From NCBI GenBank assembly GCA_030614585.1, contig JAUWTT010000163.1, positions 1 through 8,105 of the forward strand: 8,105 nucleotides of DNA. The letters run 5' to 3'. Positions 1 to 5,665 of the stretch are shown piece after piece; the first letter of the stretch is position 1, and every line of letters starts with the position of its first letter. A model generated the notes under the pieces. The model was not told the origin of the DNA. It worked only from the letters and a program-made list of their open reading frames with translations, and ran no database searches. Source of the DNA: Acidobacteriota bacterium. GTDB lineage: Bacteria; Acidobacteriota; UBA6911; RPQK01; JAPXNP01. A program made the translations under genes and the position numbers.

Positions 1-1308
1 CAACTACCCAGGCGTGGACTTAGAGCTGTCTCTGGATATCTGGGGCACTCTGTCCCTGAACGAAGGCGAAGTGCCCATCATGTGGTGGCAACAGCGATCA
101 TATGGAATGAATGCGTCGAGATGCTCGAGGAGGAACACGGAATCAGTGATCTCAAGCAGTTGCGCGAATGGCTGGCTCACTACGCAGTCTCGAAGGTAAG
201 ACGTAAATACCCGATGGATCCAAGGGTTCGTCTCGCGCTCCCGGACCGCCCCGGACTGTACCGAATGCTTCGTTCAAACGGCGATGTCCTGTACGTTGGG
301 AAATCCACCTCGCTCAGGAGACGAGTTAACAGTTACTTCCAGAAACAGACACGGCATGCAGAGCACATCCTGGAAATGCTGACCCAGGCTCGCAACATTG
401 ACATAAGTACAACTGATTCCGCTCTGGAAGCAGCATTGATTGAATCAGACGAGATCAAAGATCTTTCCCCGCCCTATAACGTGGCATTGAGAGACACGAA
501 CAGGGTAATCGAATTCTGCACTGCTGATATGAAGCACTTCGACTCCAAACCGAGCCGATTCCATCGATTCGGGCCAGTGCCTTCATCAGAGGCGTTCCGG
601 CTTCTGCCCTACCTCTGGGAGCCCGGCGAATCGTCCCAGGATTCCCATCCAAATGACTTCTTTAACGCAGATATGCTGGGATTCCCAAAGGATCGCGGAC
701 CAGACGTTGCGTCGCTTATTTCAGGACTCGGAGAATTCAGAATTAAGCACAGTCGCTTCGAAACCAAGCCGACCCTGGTGCGGCTCGTATCATCTCTCGG
801 TTTCGAGTTATGGAGGATACGTCAGCTGGAAAGAGACCAAAAGGAAGAAGGGTCCACCAACGCGACAGACGTTGATCAAGGTCTCAGTGAAGCACCCGAA
901 GAAAGCACGGAATGGAATCCTGAGCGAGTAGTTTCTCTTCTCGAGTCTCTAACCTTACGCGCTGCCCACCTGCTCCGGCGGGCCAGGTGGTTCACTTGGC
1001 TCACCGAGTGTTCGCTGGCCTGGCAGACGGCTTCATCGTCTTCGGCAAGAAAGAATCTCATCATCATCCGCGCTGGAAAGATTGCCAACCGAAACCGTTT
1101 GAGCTGGGACCAGCCACCGCCGCCTGGTCACCTGAGGCGGTCAGCGGATCGGCAAAAGTGCTTCGATCTTGCAACCTACGACCGTTTGAGCATCCTCACG
1201 ACCGAATTGAAACGCCTTTCTGGAAGTCGTCGCAAAATCGAACTCAGGCTGGGTGAAAGAAGCACGCTCACAGAAGCGGAACTGGCGAGGGTACTCAGTT
1301 GGCTGTAG
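1..1308 (+). CDS. Exonuclease (DnaQ-type) / GIY-YIG UvrC-Cho-like nuclease fusion, 5' partial
   Basis: The frame is open from base 1, so the start lies outside the window; GTG 82 is only the first in-window start codon. The first ~40 residues (with LRAVSGYLGH and HHVVATAIIW) resemble the end of a DnaQ/RNase T exonuclease domain. A complete GIY-YIG domain follows: PGLY (about 249-260), YVGK (292-303), the arginines of SLRRRV, the conserved Glu in EAALIESDEIK and Asn in PPYNVALRD. This is the nuclease fold that UvrC and Cho use to incise damaged DNA. The remaining ~280 residues match the C-terminal region I associate with this fusion family (RRARWFTWLTE, FDLATYDRL). The expected H-x4-D of exonuclease motif III is not recognisable, so the exonuclease half may be inactive. 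The TAG stop overlaps the next gene by 10 nt, suggesting co-translation. A role in DNA repair is inferred; the GIY-YIG call is firm and the exonuclease call moderate. Confidence 0.85.
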   Translation, partial: QLPRRGLRAVSGYLGHSVPERRRSAHHVVATAIIWNECVEMLEEEHGISDLKQLREWLAHYAVSKVRRKYPMDPRVRLALPDRPGLYRMLRSNGDVLYVGKSTSLRRRVNSYFQKQTRHAEHILEMLTQARNIDISTTDSALEAALIESDEIKDLSPPYNVALRDTNRVIEFCTADMKHFDSKPSRFHRFGPVPSSEAFRLLPYLWEPGESSQDSHPNDFFNADMLGFPKDRGPDVASLISGLGEFRIKHSRFETKPTLVRLVSSLGFELWRIRQLERDQKEEGSTNATDVDQGLSEAPEESTEWNPERVVSLLESLTLRAAHLLRRARWFTWLTECSLAWQTASSSSARKNLIIIRAGKIANRNRLSWDQPPPPGHLRRSADRQKCFDLATYDRLSILTTELKRLSGSRRKIELRLGERSTLTEAELARVLSWL

Positions 1309-2066
1309 TACGAATCCTCTTCCTTTCCGACACTCATCTCGGATTCGATCTGCCCTTCAGACCTCGAGTCAAAAGGAGAAGACGTGGGCCGGACTTTTTC
1401 TCGAATTTTCGCAGAGCCCTACAACCAGCGCTGGCCGGCTTCCCTTTTGTTCGTCACTCCGTTCGGGAACAATTTGGAGACTTGGTGCAGCGGACCGGGT
1501 GGAAGAAACATGCCGCAGATGCCTTTCTATTGTGTGTGCACCAGGCTTTCGAAGGCGCCACTGTAGGGCCGGTTGGCTACACTTTCCGAAAAGGACCAGA
1601 GGTCGTCGCGTTGAAAAATATCCCACAGGGATTTCAGGGCGTCATTTCAGGCCACATTCACAGGGCTCAGGTTCTGACAGAAGATCTGTCCGGCCATGTT
1701 ATTCCGACGCCCGTTCTTTATCCCGGCTCTACCGAGAGAACGTCCTTCGCCGAAAGAGACGAGCAAAAGGGCTACCTGATCTTACACATTGAACTGAGCC
1801 AGCCGGATTCGGGGCCCCGTCTCAGCTGGACATTCCACCCGTTAGCCACCAGGCCAATGGAGTTAGTGGATATCCAGGCAACAGGCATGAACGCACCCCA
1901 ACTGGCATCGCACCTATCCGTTGAAATCAGCAGATTACCTGCTGACGCCATCGCGAAGATCCGGGTGCACGGGTTGGAAGAACGGGCTAGGCCGGCCCTT
2001 CGAGCATCCTCAATCCGAAACCTTGCACCTGACACCATGAATCTGAGCCTGACGGTTGTGAAATGA
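1299..2066 (+). CDS. SbcD/Mre11-like metallophosphoesterase with apparent internal deletion
   Basis: The 255-aa product begins at TTG 1299, chosen because GAGGG (1287-1291) lies 7 nt upstream and the phosphoesterase homology starts at once (VVRILFLSDTHLG). Calcineurin-like phosphoesterases of the SbcD/Mre11 type use two metal ions for nuclease or phosphoesterase activity. Visible motifs are D11-x-H13 (motif I), H81 in LLCVHQ (motif IV) and G118-H-x-H121 in SGHIHRAQ (motif V). The GDxxx(D/N) and GNH(D/E) motifs that should lie between residues 40 and 50 are absent: NFRRALQPAL runs straight into AGFPFVR, a segment that normally follows GNH(D/E). I infer an in-frame loss of very roughly 80-100 codons near base 1430, without a frameshift. 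The product probably cannot bind metal properly. It overlaps the GIY-YIG gene, and no SbcC-like ATPase gene follows. The family call is strong; the deletion is inferred from remembered family architecture. Confidence 0.82.
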   Translation: MAVVRILFLSDTHLGFDLPFRPRVKRRRRGPDFFSNFRRALQPALAGFPFVRHSVREQFGDLVQRTGWKKHAADAFLLCVHQAFEGATVGPVGYTFRKGPEVVALKNIPQGFQGVISGHIHRAQVLTEDLSGHVIPTPVLYPGSTERTSFAERDEQKGYLILHIELSQPDSGPRLSWTFHPLATRPMELVDIQATGMNAPQLASHLSVEISRLPADAIAKIRVHGLEERARPALRASSIRNLAPDTMNLSLTVVK

Positions 2067-2404
2067 TGAATGACAAATGTCTAATGTCGAGAATGCGGAC
2101 TTACCCTGAAAAGCGGACACCTCACGCAAAGTCCGCAAAGGTCGCTAACGGTCTAAATAATAAGAGAAAATCCCGTGCTGAGACAGCCAGACTTCCCTTT
2201 GCTCTCTCTGCGTTCTTGGCGTGAAACACCTTGGCGGCTTGGCGTGAGACAAAGCTGTTTCACGCCAGGAACGTGAAGACGCAGCAGAAGCATCAAAACA
2301 GAGCTCTTGCGTCGTGGCGATGATTCCACACGGTCCTTTAAATTCGTCCCAGAGTCGGCAATAATCACTGGCACGAGAAGACGGACTTGTAGTTGAAAGG
2401 ATGA
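2067..2404. other. Intergenic region with no convincing gene
   Basis: This 338-nt stretch separates the phosphoesterase from the symporter. Open frames on either strand are short, have no recognisable homology and run through the inverted-repeat element at 2121-2272, so I do not call them genes. No sigma-70 promoter for the downstream operon could be picked with confidence, although one is expected here. The last bases carry the AAAGG ribosome-binding site (2396-2400) for the symporter. Confidence 0.6.
2121..2272. repeat. Imperfect inverted-repeat element of ~9-nt CAAAG/CTTGG units
   Basis: The left part consists of three 9-nt units: ACGCAAAGT, CCGCAAAGG and TCGCTAACG (2124-2150). The right part repeats the theme on the other strand as CTTGGCG units (from 2215, 2230 and 2238). 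CTCACGCAAAG-(T)CCGCAAAGG (2121-2141) is nearly the reverse complement of CCTTGGCGGCTTGGCGTGAG (2229-2248). A second, tighter pair is GTTCTTGGCGTGAAACA (2212-2228) against 2256-2272, with 16 of 17 positions complementary and a 27-nt spacer. Transcribed, this would fold into a strong hairpin. It may act as a terminator or RNA-processing signal after the phosphoesterase gene. It resembles the element at 6350-6410 in unit size and core. Confidence 0.6.
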
Positions 2405-2407
2405 TTG

Positions 2408-3619
2408 ATGGCTGGTGCACCTCCCCCGGGAACCCCAGACAGAGCCATGAGCGTTAAAAAATCGACTCTATTCTACCTCCGCACATTCTTTCCCGGACTG
2501 GCTTTGGCGGCTTTCGTGGCAGTGGCTGTCATGCTGGGCGCCGGATTGACAACCTGGATTGCCCCTGTACTCATCTCCGCGTTCACGCTCTTGGCACTGT
2601 ACATTGGCAGCAGCAAGAGATACTCCGCGTTCGCCTTCACGGTCTGGGTAGCAGCTTTCGTCACAGCGTCGATGTTCTACCCCCTCGCTTTCAGGACCTG
2701 GTTTGATTTTGAGTTGAGAGCTCTGATTGTGCCGTTGATCCAGATCATCATGTTCGGGATGGGTACACAGTTGACGGTGGGTGATTTCAGGCGCGTGGCG
2801 ACAATGCCGAGGGCCGTGATCATCGGGATCGTGTTGCAGTTCTCGGTGATGCCCTTCGTCGGGAAGTTGCTGGCAATGGTTTTCACCCGAGACCCGGAGG
2901 CGGCAGCAGGCATGGTCCTGATCGGCTCGTGCCCTGGTGGTGTTGCTTCGAATGTGATGACCTATCTCGCCCACGGGAACGTAGCGCTTTCGGTCACGAT
3001 GACCGCGTGTTCGACGCTGGTCGCCCCAATCATGACGCCTGCCATGACGAGCCTGCTCGCTGGGACCTACGTCGAAGTCAAGTTCCTAGCCATGATGTTC
3101 GCCATCATCAAGATGATCATCGTCCCGATCGTCGCCGGGCTGGTAGTGAACATGATCCTGACCCGGCTGGGAAAAGCTCACGCGAGCATGGCCGCGCTTT
3201 CCGATTTCATCATGAAAGGCCTCCCCTACGTTTCGATGTTCTCCATCTGCTACATAATCGCGATTATCACCTCCCTGTCTCGAGACGCACTCCTGATGGG
3301 AGGATTCGTGGTGGCGATCTTGGCTGGAGTTATCCTTCACAATTTCACCGGCTATGTTCTTGGCTACTGGGGTGCTCGGTTTTTGAAACTGAATGAGGTC
3401 GACTCAAGAACGGTGGCAATAGAAGTTGGCCTGCAAAATGGTGGAATGGCCTCGGGATTGGCCATCGAAGTGCTCAAGAGTGACCTGGCAGCGATACCAC
3501 CAGCCATTTTCGGACCCTGGATGAACATGTCGGGAGCAATGCTGGCCTCGTACTGGTCGAGCAAACCTCCCGAACCAGTGGGCAAAATCGTAGAGGAGGG
3601 TGCTGATGTCCATTCATGA
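2408..3619 (+). CDS. BASS-family (bile acid:sodium symporter-like) transporter
   Basis: This 403-residue, strongly hydrophobic protein belongs to the bile acid:sodium symporter superfamily of Na+-coupled inner-membrane carriers. Family signatures are FGMGTQLTVGDF after the early membrane helices, GSCPGGVASN at residues 173-182 (the conserved PGG/SN crossover) and EVGLQNGGMA at 339-348, whose Glu and Gln/Asn correspond to sodium-site residues in characterised members. Extra hydrophobic helices precede the core (about residues 28-45, 51-66 and 75-95). ATG 2408 is preferred because AAAGG (2396-2400) lies 7 nt upstream; TTG 2405 and ATG 2447 are alternatives. The end overlaps the Gfo/Idh remnant by 14 nt, making this the first gene of the catabolic operon. 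Substrates in this family are diverse (bile acids, pyruvate, pantoate, other organic anions), so the cargo is unknown; the context hints at a sugar-derived anion. All key motifs are intact. Confidence 0.9.
   Translation: MAGAPPPGTPDRAMSVKKSTLFYLRTFFPGLALAAFVAVAVMLGAGLTTWIAPVLISAFTLLALYIGSSKRYSAFAFTVWVAAFVTASMFYPLAFRTWFDFELRALIVPLIQIIMFGMGTQLTVGDFRRVATMPRAVIIGIVLQFSVMPFVGKLLAMVFTRDPEAAAGMVLIGSCPGGVASNVMTYLAHGNVALSVTMTACSTLVAPIMTPAMTSLLAGTYVEVKFLAMMFAIIKMIIVPIVAGLVVNMILTRLGKAHASMAALSDFIMKGLPYVSMFSICYIIAIITSLSRDALLMGGFVVAILAGVILHNFTGYVLGYWGARFLKLNEVDSRTVAIEVGLQNGGMASGLAIEVLKSDLAAIPPAIFGPWMNMSGAMLASYWSSKPPEPVGKIVEEGADVHS
3593..3600 (+). promoter_or_regulatory. Strong Shine-Dalgarno site for the Gfo/Idh remnant
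   Basis: GAGGAGGG sits inside the last codons of the symporter gene, 5 nt before ATG 3606. A near-perfect site at this spacing shows that the 40-codon remnant was, and may still be, a translated operon member coupled to the symporter. Confidence 0.65.
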
Positions 3620-3728
3620 GATGGGCATCGCGGTCGTGGGGGCCGGCTTCATCGGTCCCGTCCGTGTGGAAGCCCTCGGGCGCATGGGCCTTCCGATGTG
3701 GAGCTATACTGAAGAGTCACCGAACTGA
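3606..3728 (+). pseudogene. Truncated Gfo/Idh/MocA-family oxidoreductase remnant
   Basis: A 40-codon frame begins 14 nt inside the end of the symporter gene behind a strong ribosome-binding site. Its first ~32 residues look like the start of a Gfo/Idh/MocA NAD(P)-dependent dehydrogenase: beta strand MGIAVV, the Rossmann glycine motif GAGFIG, then a helix with VEALGRMGL. Members of this family usually have 330-400 residues and oxidise or reduce sugars and related polyols. Here the similarity ends after the first helix and the frame stops at TGA 3726-3728. Only 29 nt remain before the next gene, so the substrate domain has been deleted rather than frameshifted. Its position between a transporter and a sugar isomerase is where an intact dehydrogenase would be expected. 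The remnant cannot form a working enzyme. With only ~32 informative residues, the family call rests on the glycine motif and context. Confidence 0.68.
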
Positions 3729-3744
3729 ACAATGGGTACTAACT

Positions 3745-3751
3745 GAGGAGG
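3745..3751 (+). promoter_or_regulatory. Shine-Dalgarno site fixing the isomerase start
   Basis: GAGGAGG lies 6 nt before ATG 3758. This supports that start and shows the translation signal of the isomerase gene is undamaged although the coding frame is interrupted downstream. Confidence 0.65.
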
Positions 3752-3757
3752 ATTAAT

Positions 3758-4582
3758 ATGCAGCTAGGGTTTGTGAGCGCAATTTTGCCGGATTTATCGT
3801 TCAAAGAGGTCTTTAACTTCGCCGAAACCGAAGGATTCGACTGTGTCGAAGTGATGTGCTGGCCGAAAGGGAAAGCGGAACGCCGGTATGCTGGAGTTAC
3901 CCATATTGACGTCGCAGGACTCACTCAGGATGGGGCACAAGACCTTAAGGATGCAGCAGAGGAACGACACGTAGGAATAAGTGGGCTGGGGTATTATCCA
4001 AATCCTTTGGCGCCTGACCTCTCGGAAGCAGCTGTCTATGTGGACCATTTGAAGCAGGTGATTCGAGCGGCCCGCCTTCTGGACGTGAACCTAGTGAATA
4101 CCTTTATTGGTCGAGACTGGACAAAGTCTGTTGAAGACAACTGGCCGCGATTTCGCGAGACTTGGAAAGATCTTATCCAATATGCCGAAGGCGAGGGAGT
4201 TCGAATTGGCATTGAGAACTGTCCAATGTTCTTTTCGAATGACGAGTGGCCAGGCGGGAAGAACCTGGCTTACTGCCCGGATATCTGGACTCGGATGTTT
4301 GACGAGATTCAAAGCCCTAATTTTGGACTCAATTTCGATCCATCTCACTTGATTTGGCTCCACATTGACTACTTGCAAGCGCTTCGGGAGTTCTCTGATC
4401 GCATATTCCACACGCACGCCAAGGATGTCAGGCTCGATCATCACCGGCTCAATCAGGTCGGAATCCTGGGCACGCCACTCCAATTCCATACCCCGAAGCT
4501 TCCCGGCATGGGAGAGGTGGATTGGGGTAAGTTCTTCACGGTTCTGGGAGACACGGGATATCGAGGCCCGGTATGTGTATAG
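3758..4582 (+). CDS. TIM-barrel sugar phosphate isomerase/epimerase cut short by an in-frame amber codon
   Basis: The 274-residue product belongs to the xylose isomerase-like TIM-barrel (AP endonuclease family 2) superfamily, whose members interconvert ketoses, aldoses or inositol derivatives with a bound divalent metal. Metal-site motifs are in order: E153 in GIENCPM, D194 in LNFDPSHL and H218/H220 in FHTHAKD, followed by PGMGEVDW. The fourth ligand, a Glu on the last barrel strand, should directly follow GYRGPVCV. There the frame has TAG (4580-4582, codon 275), one base change from GAG. Beyond it the same frame continues for 32 family-like residues to TGA 4679-4681, which overlaps the kinase ATG as TGATG. 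The original protein was therefore about 307 residues. Unless the stop is suppressed or is a sequencing error, the product lacks its last strand and catalytic Glu and is probably inactive. The substrate is unknown. Confidence 0.88.
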   Translation: MQLGFVSAILPDLSFKEVFNFAETEGFDCVEVMCWPKGKAERRYAGVTHIDVAGLTQDGAQDLKDAAEERHVGISGLGYYPNPLAPDLSEAAVYVDHLKQVIRAARLLDVNLVNTFIGRDWTKSVEDNWPRFRETWKDLIQYAEGEGVRIGIENCPMFFSNDEWPGGKNLAYCPDIWTRMFDEIQSPNFGLNFDPSHLIWLHIDYLQALREFSDRIFHTHAKDVRLDHHRLNQVGILGTPLQFHTPKLPGMGEVDWGKFFTVLGDTGYRGPVCV

Positions 4583-4681
4583 GTTGACGACAGGGCCTAT
4601 GAGGGAAGCCTGGCTGACAGAAAGGCATCGCTCAGGCAAAGTCTGACCTACTTGCGTCAGTTCATTCCAACGAGGTCCTGA
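4583..4681 (+). pseudogene. Severed in-frame C-terminal tail of the isomerase
   Basis: After the amber codon the isomerase frame reads VDDRAYEGSLADRK and on to LTYLRQFIPTRS, typical of the end of this family (Glu strand, then a helical segment with a repeated Ser/Leu pattern). There is no further stop until TGA 4679-4681. That stop shares bases with the kinase start, an arrangement expected for the original, translationally coupled gene end. The tail has no start codon or ribosome-binding site of its own and is probably not translated. Confidence 0.75.
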
Positions 4682-5652
4682 TGAGTCGACTTTTTGCCAG
4701 CATCGATCTGGGCGGCACCAACATTAAGTGCGCATTCGCTCGTGAGGATGGCGAAATCCTACTGTCACAGTCAACTCCGACCTGCTCCCACGAGGGACCG
4801 AACGCGGTCCTCGATCGGATGGCTAACCTCGTTAAGGAGATGGAGGAAGCAAGCGGCGAGGAACCGGAAGGAGTGGGAATAGGAATCCCGGGGCTTGTCG
4901 ATCTTCGAGCCGGCGTCACCAAGTTCTTCCCTAATTTCCCAACTCAGTGGAGAGATGTCCCGGTGCGAGAGATTCTGGAGCCCGCCATCCACCACCCCGT
5001 ATACCTGCTGAACGATGTCAGAACGGCTACGCTGGGTGAGTTGACCTTCGGCCACGGAAAAGGGACCTCTCTGACCATGGTCTTTTTCGCCCTGGGCACC
5101 GGGATCGGCGGCGGGATTGTCATTGATGGCAAACTTCGCCTGGGTCCCATGGGAGCAGCCGGGGAGATCGGCCATCAGACGATTCTGCCCGGAGGTCCAC
5201 TGTGCGGTTGTGGGAACCGTGGATGTCTGGAAACCCTGGCAAGCGGCCCGGCAATTACCGCCGCCGGAGTCAGGCTGATGAAGAGTGGAATGGCTCCGCG
5301 GTTACATGAGATTACCGGGGGCGACGCATCCCGGGTTAATCCGGAAACTGTCGCAGCAGCTGCTGAACAGGGTGATGAGAAGGTCCGGGATGAGATCCTT
5401 CAAGCCGCCGAGTTTCTAGGCATTGGGGTCGCCAATATGGTGACGGCACTCCACCCGGATCTCGTCGTTCTCGGCGGTGGCGTCGCACAAATGGGGAAGA
5501 TCCTGTTTGACACCGTTCGTAGCGCAATGCTCAAGCGGGTGGGAATGTTCCCTCCAGATGAAGTTCAGATCAAACCCTCACAACTTGGAGACAAGGCCGG
5601 AACTCTGGGAGGGATTGCGTTGGCAATGAATAAGGGACTCATCAATGAATAG
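4681..5652 (+). CDS. ROK-family sugar kinase (glucokinase-like)
   Basis: The 323-residue protein is of normal ROK length and complete. It carries the phosphate-binding DLGGTNIK loop (D9-K16), the catalytic Asp in N111-D112, a second glycine-rich ATP loop (GTGIGGGIV), GEIGH (E162, H165) and the zinc motif C175-x-C177-G-x-x-G-C182-LE, in which His165 should complete the zinc site. A late VLGGGV segment closes the nucleotide pocket. ROK kinases phosphorylate free hexoses or amino sugars in the cytoplasm using ATP. NDVRTATLGE differs from the commoner NDANAAALGE, which may bear on substrate range. ATG 4681 is supported by GAGG 5 nt upstream and by overlap with the ancestral isomerase stop (TGATG). 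There is no N-terminal helix-turn-helix, so this is an enzyme rather than a NagC-type repressor. In this operon it would supply the phosphorylated sugar for isomerisation or aldol cleavage. The exact substrate is unknown. Confidence 0.92.
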   Translation: MSRLFASIDLGGTNIKCAFAREDGEILLSQSTPTCSHEGPNAVLDRMANLVKEMEEASGEEPEGVGIGIPGLVDLRAGVTKFFPNFPTQWRDVPVREILEPAIHHPVYLLNDVRTATLGELTFGHGKGTSLTMVFFALGTGIGGGIVIDGKLRLGPMGAAGEIGHQTILPGGPLCGCGNRGCLETLASGPAITAAGVRLMKSGMAPRLHEITGGDASRVNPETVAAAAEQGDEKVRDEILQAAEFLGIGVANMVTALHPDLVVLGGGVAQMGKILFDTVRSAMLKRVGMFPPDEVQIKPSQLGDKAGTLGGIALAMNKGLINE

Positions 5653-5657
5653 AGAGG
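5651..5657 (+). promoter_or_regulatory. Shine-Dalgarno site favouring deoC start at 5666
   Basis: AGAGAGG overlaps the kinase stop codon and lies 8 nt before ATG 5666. It favours that start over ATG 5645, which has its own weaker AAGGGA (5632-5637) 7 nt upstream. Confidence 0.5.
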
Positions 5658-5665
5658 ATGCAGAT

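Noticed and set aside
14..199. Open frame overlapping the start of the GIY-YIG gene in another frame
   Set aside because: Frame 1 is open from the window edge and gives family-like sequence continuous with the GIY-YIG domain. The competing frame has no recognisable content and ends within the real gene.
2121..2272. CRISPR-like array
   Set aside because: The units are about 9 nt, contiguous and palindromic as a set. There are no 24-40 nt repeats separated by unique spacers, and no cas genes nearby.
2145..2420. Minus-strand open frame of about 90 codons in the intergenic gap, with a similar one at 2153-2374
   Set aside because: It reads through the inverted-repeat element, overlaps the start of the symporter gene, has no homology I recognise and no clear ribosome-binding site.
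4580..4582. Programmed pyrrolysine or other amber recoding in the isomerase
   Set aside because: TAG is the ordinary stop of at least three other genes in the window (1306-1308, 5650-5652 and, on the minus strand, 6436-6438). The expected residue is Glu, one base away from TAG. A point mutation or sequence error is simpler.
4681..5652. ROK protein as a NagC/XylR-type transcriptional repressor
   Set aside because: The protein starts directly with the DLGGTN phosphate loop and has no N-terminal winged-helix DNA-binding domain.
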